A model generated the notes under the pieces. It was not told the origin of the DNA, did no database searches, and worked only from the letters and a program-made list of their open reading frames with translations. Position numbers and translations under genes: made by a program. From Albibacterium profundi (GTDB lineage: Bacteria; Bacteroidota; Bacteroidia; Sphingobacteriales; Sphingobacteriaceae), in assembly GCF_042159835.1 (NCBI RefSeq), contig NZ_JBBVGT010000003.1, positions 1-64,000 on the forward strand: a DNA stretch of 64,000 nucleotides, in the 5' to 3' direction. Positions within the stretch are counted from its first letter, which is position 1; every line of letters begins with the position of its first letter. Below, piece by piece: positions 24,669-33,202 of this stretch.

Positions 24669-24765
24669 AGGGAAAGACGATCAGAGTCGCAAAAATAATG
24701 CATAGGAAAGCTAAATCTTCATATGTGAAGATATAAAACGTGTCATAAAGCTGAAAATCGATCAT
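24631..24765 (-). CDS. possible 44-residue single-helix membrane protein
   Basis: A minus-strand frame from the ATG at 24765 gives a product beginning MIDFQLYDTFYIF. A hydrophobic helix follows (LAFLCIIFATLIVFPFIFY) and then the basic tail RKRRKNRQ, a classic small single-pass membrane protein with the positive-inside pattern. It occupies most of an otherwise empty gap and overlaps the 3' end of the threonine aldolase gene by 38 bases on the opposite strand. No good promoter was seen for it. It could be chance, since AT-rich gaps easily give hydrophobic frames. Confidence 0.3.
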   Translation of the reverse strand: MIDFQLYDTFYIFTYEDLAFLCIIFATLIVFPFIFYRKRRKNRQ

Positions 24766-24824
24766 AATTAGAAGTATTCTTATCGGTTTGTAATGCGAAG
24801 ATCGAAAGAAATGGTCTATTTCTG

Positions 24825-24854
24825 TTGCGGTTCATTATATTTTTTATAGTTTTG
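24825..24854 (+). promoter_or_regulatory. Bacteroidota-type promoter of putP (TTG-N19-TAGTTTTG)
   Basis: TTG at 24825-24827 and TAGTTTTG at 24847-24854, 19 bases apart, match the consensus well and sit about 30 bases upstream of the putP ATG at 24887. Confidence 0.7.
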
Positions 24855-24886
24855 CCGTTTTTCGAATCCAAAAAAACCAAATCTAA

Positions 24887-26365
24887 ATGGATATCTATCA
24901 AATCATTTCTATAAGTGCGTATTTAATGTTGATGATCGGAATCGGCTGGTATTCTTATCGTAAATCAACAAGTAATGTGGATGAGTTTTTACTGGGTGGT
25001 CGAAAAATGGGACCTGCGGTAACTGCGTTGTCGGCAGGAGCTTCTGATATGAGCGGATGGCTGCTGATGGGGATGCCAGGCGCAATGTTTGTTTCCGGAT
25101 TGTCGGCTAGCTGGATTGCAATTGGTTTGACTACGGGAGCTTATCTCAACTACGTCCTGGTCGCTCCTAAATTTCGAATCTATACGGAAAAGGCCGGTAA
25201 TGCGCTTACGATTCCCGATTATTTCGAAAATCGTTTTCACGATCATAGACATTTGCTACGGTTAATCTCAGGCCTAGTGATTCTAGTATTCTTTACACTC
25301 TATACATCTGCCGGTATGGTTGCGGGCGGCAAGTTGTTTGAATCTGCTTTCAATACCGATTATTCTATGGGACTATGGATTACTAGCTCAGTAGTTATAT
25401 TGTATACCTTCATGGGTGGTTTTCTTGCGGTTAGTTTAACTGATTTTGTTCAGGGGACGATTATGATGATCGCGATAATTGCGGTACCCGTCGTTGTGTT
25501 TCTTGAACTAGGAGGCGTGTCTGCTACTTTTGATGCCATAGAGACTATAAATCCCGGTCACTTAAATATGTTTCATGGAACAACATGGGTTGGTATTATC
25601 TCGTTGTTAGCATGGGGGTTGGGTTATTGTGGCCAACCACATATTTTGGCTCGTTTCATGGCCATTGATACTGTGAAGCAAGTACGTACAGCGAAAAAAA
25701 TTGGCATTAGTTGGATGATCATAACAGTATGTGGCGCGTTGTCAGTAGGTTTAGTTGGTATCGCCTATCTGGAAAAAACAGGACAATCAATTGCAGACCC
25801 GGAGACTATTTTCATCTTTTTTTCTAGTGAACTTTTCCATCCGTTTATAGGAGGGTTTTTACTTTCCGCCATCTTGGCTGCGGTCATGAGTACGATTTCT
25901 TCGCAATTGTTGGTGTCTTCAAGTTCAGTAACGGAAGACTTCTATAAAAGTTTCTTTCGTCGCGAGGCTTCTGGGAAAGAACTATTGCTAGTGAGCCGCT
26001 TGTCTGTACTTTTGGTTGCGATTGTAGCTTTAGCATTGTCTCTAAACCCTGAAGATACGATTCTCGAGCTGGTAGGACACGCATGGGCTGGCTTTGGTTC
26101 TGCCTTTGGGCCGGTAATCCTATTTTCTTTACTCTGGAAAGGTACTACTCGAAATGGTGCAATAGCGGGTATGGTGCTTGGTGGATTGGTTGTACTACTT
26201 TGGACGTACTGGGAGCATCCGTTTAGTGATATGTATTCCATGATTCCGGGGTTTGCTTTGTCTTCTTTAGCTATTTTTATCGTTTCCAAAATAGATAAAC
26301 GCCCAAGCAAAGCGATCGAGAAAGAGTTTGAAGAGGTTCAGCAAGTATATAGAGACGACTATTAG
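24887..26365 (+). CDS. putP: sodium/proline symporter PutP
   Basis: The 492-residue sodium:solute symporter has the PutP hallmarks: an N-terminal SAYLMLMIGIGWYSYRKS helix, DEFLLGGRKMGPAVTALSAG and ASDMSGWLLMGMPGAMF near residues 46-64 (with the sodium-site region), WGLGYCGQPHILARFMAI near residue 243 and AAVMSTISSQLLVSSSSVTE near residue 325. About thirteen helices span the protein, and the C-terminal tail is charged. It imports L-proline with sodium, for nutrition or osmoprotection. It has a strong promoter of its own and no partner such as putA nearby. Confidence 0.93.
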   Translation: MDIYQIISISAYLMLMIGIGWYSYRKSTSNVDEFLLGGRKMGPAVTALSAGASDMSGWLLMGMPGAMFVSGLSASWIAIGLTTGAYLNYVLVAPKFRIYTEKAGNALTIPDYFENRFHDHRHLLRLISGLVILVFFTLYTSAGMVAGGKLFESAFNTDYSMGLWITSSVVILYTFMGGFLAVSLTDFVQGTIMMIAIIAVPVVVFLELGGVSATFDAIETINPGHLNMFHGTTWVGIISLLAWGLGYCGQPHILARFMAIDTVKQVRTAKKIGISWMIITVCGALSVGLVGIAYLEKTGQSIADPETIFIFFSSELFHPFIGGFLLSAILAAVMSTISSQLLVSSSSVTEDFYKSFFRREASGKELLLVSRLSVLLVAIVALALSLNPEDTILELVGHAWAGFGSAFGPVILFSLLWKGTTRNGAIAGMVLGGLVVLLWTYWEHPFSDMYSMIPGFALSSLAIFIVSKIDKRPSKAIEKEFEEVQQVYRDDY

Positions 26366-26461
26366 TTATCTTTGATCGTAGATAATCAATCGTAGGCGAG
26401 GAGCCCAATTGGGGAAAGGCATCGTAATCTAAAAATTAGTAAGTTTGTGAAAACGAACCTT

Positions 26462-27820
26462 ATGAAAACCATATCTTTTTTCCTCCTTGGCTTACTTTGT
26501 TTTTTTGTGACCCCCTGCTTGTATGCGCAATCTGAAGGTCGCCCCAATGTCATTGTTATTTATTCTGACGATCAGGGATGGACCGATATTAATTCTTTTG
26601 GAGGGAAAGATCTTTACACACCGGTGTTAGATAGCTTAGGTGCAGATGGTATTCGTTTTACTCAGTTCTATGCAGCTGCTCCTGTTTGTTCCCCATCGCG
26701 CGCATCTTTATTAACCGGACGCTATCCACAACGGGCGGGTTTAGCGGGCAATGCATCGTCTCATAAGGGGGTGGACGGGATGCCGTCTGATCAGTATACC
26801 ATGGGCGAACTTTTTCGAGACGCGGGTTATAAAACGGCTCATATAGGCAAATGGCATGTTGGTTTTACGCCGGAGACCATGCCCAATGGTCAGGGTTTTG
26901 ATTATTCATACGGGTTTATGGGTGGTTGTATTGATAATTACTCACATTTTTTCTATTGGGATGGGCCAAATCGACACGACCTATGGTGCAATGGAAAAGA
27001 AATTTATGAAGACGGAACGTACTTCCCGGATCTAATGGTACGTGAAACAAACAACTTTATAGAGGAAAATCAAAATAATCCATTCTTTATATACTTTGCT
27101 ATTAATATGCCCCATTATCCATTACAGGGTGAAAAGAAGTGGTTAGATTATTATAAAGATAAAGGTCTAGCTTCACCAAGGGATATGTACGCAGCATTTG
27201 TAACCACGATGGATGAGAAAATAGGAGAGGTTGTTCGTCAACTGAAAGACTTAGGGTTGTACGATAACACCATCATTGTTTTTCAATCTGATCATGGTTT
27301 CTCGGAAGAAGAACGCGGCTTTGGAGGTGGTGGTTCCGCCCATGGATTGCGCGGCTCAAAATTTAGTCTGTTCGAAGGAGGGACCCGTGTCCCTGCCATT
27401 ATTAGTTGGCCAAAAAAGATCGAAGCAAACCAGGTACGTAATCAATTTGCAGCCAATATCGATTGGTATCCCACTTTAGCTGAGCTCTGTAATATTGACC
27501 TGCCTGATCGTCGATTAGACGGAAAGAGCCTCGTTTCTATTATTGAGGATGCGGGTGCAGTTACTAAACATGATGTATTCTTTTGGCGTAGTGGCGGAAC
27601 AAAAGAAAAACCTAAATGGGCAGTTCGTCAAGGCGATTGGAAACTATTGAGATATCCTACCTTTGCAGCGAAGGAAGAACTGGATGAACAAGACTTTTTT
27701 CTTGTCAACCTTAAAGAAGATCTAGGTGAGACCAAAAACCTCGCTCATCAATATCCGCAGCGCGTAGCCGAGCTAAGTGCTCTCTACGACGAATGGGCTG
27801 CTGATGTACACCGACAATAG
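26462..27820 (+). CDS. exported sulfatase (formylglycine-type)
   Basis: With the ATG at 26462 as start the protein is 452 residues, with a signal peptide ending CLYAQ. The GTG at 26447 overlaps a TAAGTTTG -7 box (26440-26447) and is unlikely to be the start. Sulfatase marks are NVIVIYSDDQGWTDIN (metal site), PVCSPSRASLLTGRYPQRAG with Cys76 in C-x-P-S-R, the site of formylglycine formation, GKWHVGF and FQSDHGFSEEERGFGGGG. It hydrolyses sulfate esters of a glycan or small molecule. No SusCD pair is adjacent and no maturase gene is in the window, so the substrate is unknown. Confidence 0.92.
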   Translation: MKTISFFLLGLLCFFVTPCLYAQSEGRPNVIVIYSDDQGWTDINSFGGKDLYTPVLDSLGADGIRFTQFYAAAPVCSPSRASLLTGRYPQRAGLAGNASSHKGVDGMPSDQYTMGELFRDAGYKTAHIGKWHVGFTPETMPNGQGFDYSYGFMGGCIDNYSHFFYWDGPNRHDLWCNGKEIYEDGTYFPDLMVRETNNFIEENQNNPFFIYFAINMPHYPLQGEKKWLDYYKDKGLASPRDMYAAFVTTMDEKIGEVVRQLKDLGLYDNTIIVFQSDHGFSEEERGFGGGGSAHGLRGSKFSLFEGGTRVPAIISWPKKIEANQVRNQFAANIDWYPTLAELCNIDLPDRRLDGKSLVSIIEDAGAVTKHDVFFWRSGGTKEKPKWAVRQGDWKLLRYPTFAAKEELDEQDFFLVNLKEDLGETKNLAHQYPQRVAELSALYDEWAADVHRQ

Positions 27821-27830
27821 ATACATCGTC

Positions 27831-28361
27831 TTAAAATAGTTTTTCAGCAGGCGGTTTTACATCAGCCAATCGTAAGTATATCGTTGTTTGTCCACGGTGA
27901 TGGGTTTGATGTTCAAAAGCCTTCTTGATGGCCGCTTCTTTTGTCATTTCAAAACGACCGAACAGCGTTGTGTTTTCCTTTAATTCCGCAGGGCTCATTT
28001 TCTTTATGCTATTAATAGCATAATCATAGCCTGCTAAAACCAACTGAGTGACATTCTCTTTAGATTTGTCATCAGTCTTTTCTGACTGCCCCAAACCTTC
28101 GGGTACAGGCTGACCGCTTGCTGCTGATACGAAAGCATAGTTAGCATCATTAATGTGTAACATTTGCTCTGCAAATGATCGTATCTCTTCGGTTGGTTTC
28201 AAATCATACCCCGATTCAGGCATTGCTTCAAGATATTCTTGCGTATACGCCTTTGCTCTTTCCCAGTCTTTCACAATTTCATCAATTTGAGTTTGTGCTT
28301 GTGCCGAAAAGAATACACAGCAAACAATAAGTGCGGTTAATACTGATTTAAGTGTTTTCAT
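27831..28361 (-). CDS. exported DinB-fold protein
   Basis: The product (176 residues from the ATG at 28361, two more from 28367) has a signal peptide (KSVLTALIVCCVFFSAQAQ) and a DinB four-helix domain. A metal-site histidine is in AEQMLHINDANYAFVSAASG near residue 68, and paired histidines are in AFEHQTHHRGQTTIYLRLAD near 148-167. The DinB/YfiT fold gathers thiol-transferase-like and metal-dependent enzymes; this exported variant is typical of Bacteroidota. It converges closely with the sulfatase gene (10-base gap) and is divergent from the PUL regulator. Confidence 0.88.
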   Translation of the reverse strand: MKTLKSVLTALIVCCVFFSAQAQTQIDEIVKDWERAKAYTQEYLEAMPESGYDLKPTEEIRSFAEQMLHINDANYAFVSAASGQPVPEGLGQSEKTDDKSKENVTQLVLAGYDYAINSIKKMSPAELKENTTLFGRFEMTKEAAIKKAFEHQTHHRGQTTIYLRLADVKPPAEKLF

Positions 28362-28437
28362 GGTCATTGAATTTGTTAATGTAAAAGTACATTTATTTGG
28401 CGAGACTATTACACCGGTGTTTTCTATCTTTGTCTTT

Positions 28438-30063
28438 ATGAAGGCTGTTCTTTTTATTGTTTTCCTGCTGTTTTGTTCGTTTAACTCATCTGCTCAGCTT
28501 GTCGCAGACGATATTGTCGAACAATTGGCGGTGGCTATGGACAATAGAGAGAACTATGAACGTCAGAAAGAACGGCAATTATTTAACCTGAAGAAAGAAG
28601 CAGCGAAACCAAATCTTTCCCTCGCTGATCAGTATGAAATCAGTAAAAAGATAGGAAATGCCTACAGTAAATACATTCTGGATTCTGCTGTTCGCTATAT
28701 TTTAAAGAGTGCCGAACTCGCGGAAAAAATGAATAACATCATGTTAACCAATGCAGCGTCCATCCAATTAGCTACTGCATACTCCACGATGGGACTTTAT
28801 ATTGAGTCGAAAGGGCTCTTGGATGATATTAACTCCGCAAGCCTAGACGATACATTAAGAGGTCAATATTATCGCGCATATAGTGCATTTTATAGTCATT
28901 ATGGTCAGAGTAGTAAGACGACCAGCTTTTTCCATCGTAGTGAGTTGTACCGCGATTCAGTCTTGGCCGTAATGCCTAAAAATAGTATGCTGTATAGGAT
29001 ATCATCGGCCACGAAAATGCTGTATGGCGGGCAATCAGATGAAGCCAAGGCTCGTTTCTTATCCCTACTGGAAGAGGTGGATCCAAAGAATCCAGAATAT
29101 GCTACTATAGCCTATTTTCTGGGGATCATCTATAAGGAAGAAGGCGATCCCGAATTACAAGAAAAGTTTCTAGCGCTTTCGGCCATCACGGATATCAAGC
29201 ACTCGATAAAAGACAATGCCTCCCTGCAGGCATTAGCACTCTGTTATTACGAACAAGGAAATATAGATAAAGCCTATCTGTTTATGGAGGCAGCGATAAA
29301 CGACGCGATATTTTGTGGCGTACGTTACCGAACGGTTGAAAACTCATCTTTTTATCCGATTATCAATGCCTCTTTTCAGGAAAAGGAGAACTATAAGAAG
29401 TCGACTTTACGGAAGTATCTTATACTGATTAGCGTTCTTTCTTTGATTCTGATGGTAGGCATTGCCTATATCTATCAGCAGATGAAGCGATTGTCAAACA
29501 TCCGTAAGGAATTAGCTTCGACCAATAAGCAGTTGGTTGACTTAAATGAAGACTTAAAGAACACCAATCATATGCTCGGAGAGGCTAACCATATCAAACA
29601 GGAATATATAGCACACTTCTTTTATGTTTGTTCATCTTATATTGAAAAAATCGAAAGTTTCAGGAATACATTATATAAAAAGGCCATTACCAATCAGCAT
29701 GACGCATTAATTAAAGATTTGAAGTCAACAAACTTGGCACAAACGGAGCTTGAAGAACTTTATAAAAACTTTGATGAAATATTCTTGAGTCTTTATCCAG
29801 AGTTTGTAGAAGAGTTTAATAAGCTGCTTGCACCCGACGAAGCGGTGTTGCCGAAACAGGGTGAGTTACTCAATACCGAGTTGCGCATTTTTGCATTGAT
29901 CCGGTTGGGGATAACCGACAGCGTTAAGATTTCGACATTTTTGCGTTATTCGTTGCGGACCGTATATAATTACCGAACCAAAATACGTAACAAAGCCGCC
30001 GATTCTCGTGATGAACTGGAACAAAAGGTACAAAAAATAGGTACTTTTTTCGGGGATAAATAA
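28438..30063 (+). CDS. DUF6377 TPR-type membrane regulator of the PUL
   Basis: Starting at the ATG at 28438, the 541-residue protein has a signal peptide (IVFLLFCSFNSSAQ) and helical repeats to about residue 300. A membrane helix lies at about 327-348 (LILISVLSLILMVGIAYIY), followed by a coiled coil with LASTNKQLVDLNEDLKNTNH. The C-terminal DUF6377 part has NHIKQEYIAHFFYVCSSYIE, LLNTELRIFALIRLGITDSV and FLRYSLRTVYNYRTKIRNKA, the last being an HTH-like element. These proteins sit beside SusC/SusD genes and are thought to sense sugar in the periplasm and control the locus. A TATCTTTG box at 28425-28432 ends five bases before the ATG, suggesting a leaderless transcript. Confidence 0.88.
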   Translation: MKAVLFIVFLLFCSFNSSAQLVADDIVEQLAVAMDNRENYERQKERQLFNLKKEAAKPNLSLADQYEISKKIGNAYSKYILDSAVRYILKSAELAEKMNNIMLTNAASIQLATAYSTMGLYIESKGLLDDINSASLDDTLRGQYYRAYSAFYSHYGQSSKTTSFFHRSELYRDSVLAVMPKNSMLYRISSATKMLYGGQSDEAKARFLSLLEEVDPKNPEYATIAYFLGIIYKEEGDPELQEKFLALSAITDIKHSIKDNASLQALALCYYEQGNIDKAYLFMEAAINDAIFCGVRYRTVENSSFYPIINASFQEKENYKKSTLRKYLILISVLSLILMVGIAYIYQQMKRLSNIRKELASTNKQLVDLNEDLKNTNHMLGEANHIKQEYIAHFFYVCSSYIEKIESFRNTLYKKAITNQHDALIKDLKSTNLAQTELEELYKNFDEIFLSLYPEFVEEFNKLLAPDEAVLPKQGELLNTELRIFALIRLGITDSVKISTFLRYSLRTVYNYRTKIRNKAADSRDELEQKVQKIGTFFGDK

Positions 30064-30083
30064 TCGTTAATTTATTGTTAATT

Positions 30084-30114
30084 AATAGGTTGTGTTTTTC
30101 TATCACGACCTATT
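30084..30114 (+). terminator. long hairpin between PUL regulator and susC promoter
   Basis: AATAGGTTGTG (30084-30094) pairs with CACGACCTATT (30104-30114) through 11 positions, one of them T-G, with a 9-base loop. It follows the regulator stop by 20 bases and lies just before the susC promoter. No T-run follows, so it may end transcription weakly, protect mRNA, or be a binding site. Confidence 0.45.
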
Positions 30115-30136
30115 CCGCCTAACCATTCTGGTTTCA

Positions 30137-30167
30137 TTGCTACCCGGACAGGGGCTGAGTATATTTG
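30137..30167 (+). promoter_or_regulatory. PUL promoter (TTG-N20-TATATTTG)
   Basis: TTG at 30137-30139 and TATATTTG at 30160-30167 are spaced 20 bases, a full Bacteroidota consensus match, placed 30 bases upstream of the susC start. This is the likely promoter of the four-gene susC-susD-GH30-SGBP transcript. Confidence 0.72.
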
Positions 30168-30197
30168 TTATATCTGATATAAACTAATTCAATACAT

Positions 30198-33191
30198 ATG
30201 GATCTTTTTACAATGAAGAGAAGTTATTGGCGAGCGCTATGCTTGTTCTTAACGCTAACAATCCCTGTACTAACTTTCGCCCAGAACGCAGCGAGGGTGG
30301 AAGGTTATGTGACAGACGCAAGTACTGGAGAGGCGCTATACGGCGTGTCGATTGGCGTCAAAGGTACTTCCTTAGGGACGATGACCGACGAGAATGGTCA
30401 TTATTTATTATCTAATCTGCCGAGTTCCGCCGTTTTAACCGTTTCCTATATCGGCTATACAAGCCAGGAGATCGAAATCACTAACGAAAAACTCGATGTT
30501 CAATTGAGCCCAGCTAACAACATGATGGAAGATGTGGTGGTAATCGGCTATGGCTCAGTCAAACGAAAGGATGTAACTACGGCAATCTCTAGTGTTTCCT
30601 TGAAGGACTTGGAGGAACGTCCAATTGTTTCTGCGGCACAGGCTATTCAAGGGAAGGCCGCCGGAGTTTCTGTTATTCAGCCGAACGGTGCGCCAGGCGG
30701 TGAAACTTCTATCCGTATACGTGGTACGACTTCCTTTAATGGAAGTAATGACCCGCTTTATGTGGTTGACGGTGTGCCGGTTGATAATATTAACTTCCTA
30801 TCCCCAAATGAGATTCAAGATATGCAGATTCTGAAGGATGCTTCATCAGCATCCATCTACGGATCACGGGCAGCCAATGGGGTTGTTTTGATTACCACGA
30901 AAACCGGAAAAGCCGGAGAAGCTAAGATCTCAGTTCACAGTCAGTACACGCAAAATCGTGTATCAAATGAAATTACGCCCTTAAATGTTGCTCAGTATAA
31001 AGAGTTACAAGACGAAATCGGCTTAATTTCACTGCCAGATGACCTTCAGGATGAGACCGACTGGTTTGATGAAACCTATTCTACAGGCAATCTTCATAGC
31101 CATCAATTATCGATATCGGGTGGTACAGACAAAACTAAATACCTCCTTTCTGGTAGTTATCTCGACGAAAAAGGTATTCTAAGTACCGCTTTTTACAAGC
31201 GTTATAATTTTAGGGCCAATGTCGAAAATCAGGTAAGAAGTTGGTTGAAAATGAACGCTAACATAACCTATTCTGACTATTCAAATAATGGTATAACAAC
31301 TGGATTGGGCGCAAATCGAGGTGGCGTTATACTGTCGGTTATCAACACACCTACCTATGCGCCGATATGGAACCCGGAGAATCCTGACCAATATTACAAC
31401 AATTTTTACGGTATAAATAACATTACCCATCCATTGGAAAATATGGCGAGGAACGCGAATAATAAATCGCGAGAAAACCGATTGTTGGCTTCTGCTAGTG
31501 CAGAAATGACCTTTATTCCTCAGTTGGTTTACAAATCTGCGTTTACGCTCGATCGCCGAAATGCCATTATAACATCTTTCCTTGATCCCATCTCAACAGC
31601 CTGGGGAAGAAATCAGTTTGGTGAAGGGTCAGATTCTAGAAATATGAATACCGTATTGGTGTTCGATAACGTCCTCACTTATACAGAGAACTATGACAAA
31701 CATGGCATAGAAGCGATGGGAGGAACTTCATGGACAAGTTCAGATTATACGAACAATTGGATTAACGGCTCTCATTATAGAAATGGGTCGATTCAAACGC
31801 TGAATGCGGCGAATAAAATTTCATGGACCGGTACCGGATCCGGCGCGTCAGAATGGGGCATCATGTCCTATTTTGGTCGGGTAGCGTATAATTACGACAG
31901 CAAATATCTGGTAACAGCGAACGTGCGTATGGATGGTTCATCAAAACTTCATCCGGACCACCGTTGGGGAACATTCCCTTCCGTGTCGGCTGCATGGAGA
32001 ATTTCGTCTGAGTCGTTTATGGACGGAGCTGATTGGTTAGATGATTTGAAAATTCGTGGTGGTTGGGGGCAGACCGGTAACCAGTCGGGAATTGGTGATT
32101 ACGCTTATCTGCAACGATATAATATCAACCGGATCGAGTGGTTTGAAGAAGGTCAGGAGAATGCTGTGCCGACCATCTCTCAAGCTAATTTAAGAACGAA
32201 AGACTTGCAGTGGGAGACAACAACGCAAACGAATGTCGGCTTGGACCTAACTGCATTGAATAGCCGATTGACGGTCAACTTGGATTATTACTATAAACGT
32301 ACAACAGATATGCTGATGTATGTTTCTTTACCCGCAGGTGCTGCACAAGCAAATAATATTGTGCGTAACGAAGGAGAAATGACAAACCGCGGTGTTGAGC
32401 TATTTGTAACGAGTCGAAACGTAATGGGCTATGATGAAAGTTTGGGTTGGGAAACCAACTTTAATATTTCCTTTAACAAAAATACCCTGGAAAGTCTGGA
32501 AATGCAGAAAATTTATAATACTGCGGTTACTTCCGATGTGGTTAATGAAACTGTGGTACGGAATGAACCAGGACGACCGTTAAGTGGCTTCTACGGTTAT
32601 ATTAGCGATGGTGTAGACCCCGAAACTGGTGAATTGATGTATCGCGACTTGAATGCCGATGGTAAAATTTCTTCGTCAGACAGAACCTATATTGGAGATC
32701 CTAACCCTTCATTTACGTTCGGTTTGACCAATAATTTTTCTTGGAAAAACTTTAACCTGAGCGTGTTTTTACAAGGTTCTTATGGCAATGATATATTCAA
32801 TGCATCCCGAATAGAGACTGAAGGGATGTACGACGGGAAAAATCAATCAACACGTGTTTTGGACAGATGGAAAATACCAGGCCAGATAACCGATGTTCCG
32901 AAAGCAGGATTCAACATCAAAAACTCAAGTTATTTTATTGAAGATGGAAGTTACCTACGCGTGAAAAACGTATCGCTGTCTTATAATGTAACGGGTGCAA
33001 AATTAAAGCAAATGGGTATTAGTAGATTGCAACCTTATATTTCTGCTAGTAATCTGCTAACCTGGACAAACTATACCGGTATGGATCCGGAAGTGAACCA
33101 GTGGGGTAACAGTGGTGCCGTACAAGGAATCGATTGGGGTACATACCCTCACAGCCGTTCGTTTGTGATTGGTGTTAATCTGGAATTTTAA
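30198..33191 (+). CDS. SusC/RagA TonB-dependent outer-membrane transporter (PUL 1)
   Basis: The 997-residue protein has a signal peptide (to FAQ; an ATG at 30213 is an alternative start), a CarboxypepD_reg-like domain (RVEGYVTDASTGEALYGVSI) and the SusC plug. The plug has VVIGYGSVKRKDVTTAISSV, IRIRGTTSFNGSNDPLYVVD and KDASSASIYGSRAANGVVLI. The long beta-barrel ends in the aromatic motif GVNLEF. It imports oligosaccharides bound by SusD, powered by TonB. It is the first gene of the transcript, 11 bases before susD. The GH30 enzyme downstream and the gene order suggest a beta-linked glucan as the cargo. Confidence 0.95.
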   Translation: MDLFTMKRSYWRALCLFLTLTIPVLTFAQNAARVEGYVTDASTGEALYGVSIGVKGTSLGTMTDENGHYLLSNLPSSAVLTVSYIGYTSQEIEITNEKLDVQLSPANNMMEDVVVIGYGSVKRKDVTTAISSVSLKDLEERPIVSAAQAIQGKAAGVSVIQPNGAPGGETSIRIRGTTSFNGSNDPLYVVDGVPVDNINFLSPNEIQDMQILKDASSASIYGSRAANGVVLITTKTGKAGEAKISVHSQYTQNRVSNEITPLNVAQYKELQDEIGLISLPDDLQDETDWFDETYSTGNLHSHQLSISGGTDKTKYLLSGSYLDEKGILSTAFYKRYNFRANVENQVRSWLKMNANITYSDYSNNGITTGLGANRGGVILSVINTPTYAPIWNPENPDQYYNNFYGINNITHPLENMARNANNKSRENRLLASASAEMTFIPQLVYKSAFTLDRRNAIITSFLDPISTAWGRNQFGEGSDSRNMNTVLVFDNVLTYTENYDKHGIEAMGGTSWTSSDYTNNWINGSHYRNGSIQTLNAANKISWTGTGSGASEWGIMSYFGRVAYNYDSKYLVTANVRMDGSSKLHPDHRWGTFPSVSAAWRISSESFMDGADWLDDLKIRGGWGQTGNQSGIGDYAYLQRYNINRIEWFEEGQENAVPTISQANLRTKDLQWETTTQTNVGLDLTALNSRLTVNLDYYYKRTTDMLMYVSLPAGAAQANNIVRNEGEMTNRGVELFVTSRNVMGYDESLGWETNFNISFNKNTLESLEMQKIYNTAVTSDVVNETVVRNEPGRPLSGFYGYISDGVDPETGELMYRDLNADGKISSSDRTYIGDPNPSFTFGLTNNFSWKNFNLSVFLQGSYGNDIFNASRIETEGMYDGKNQSTRVLDRWKIPGQITDVPKAGFNIKNSSYFIEDGSYLRVKNVSLSYNVTGAKLKQMGISRLQPYISASNLLTWTNYTGMDPEVNQWGNSGAVQGIDWGTYPHSRSFVIGVNLEF

Positions 33192-33202
33192 AACTTAAAG
33201 AG

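Noticed and set aside
26367..26390. TTATCT...AGATAA inverted repeat after putP
   Set aside because: 6-bp arms, AT-rich, no T-run; not enough for a terminator or operator.
28360..28437. Extension of the PUL regulator to 28360
   Set aside because: It would read through the promoter region and start inside the DinB gene; the ATG at 28438 begins a clear signal peptide.
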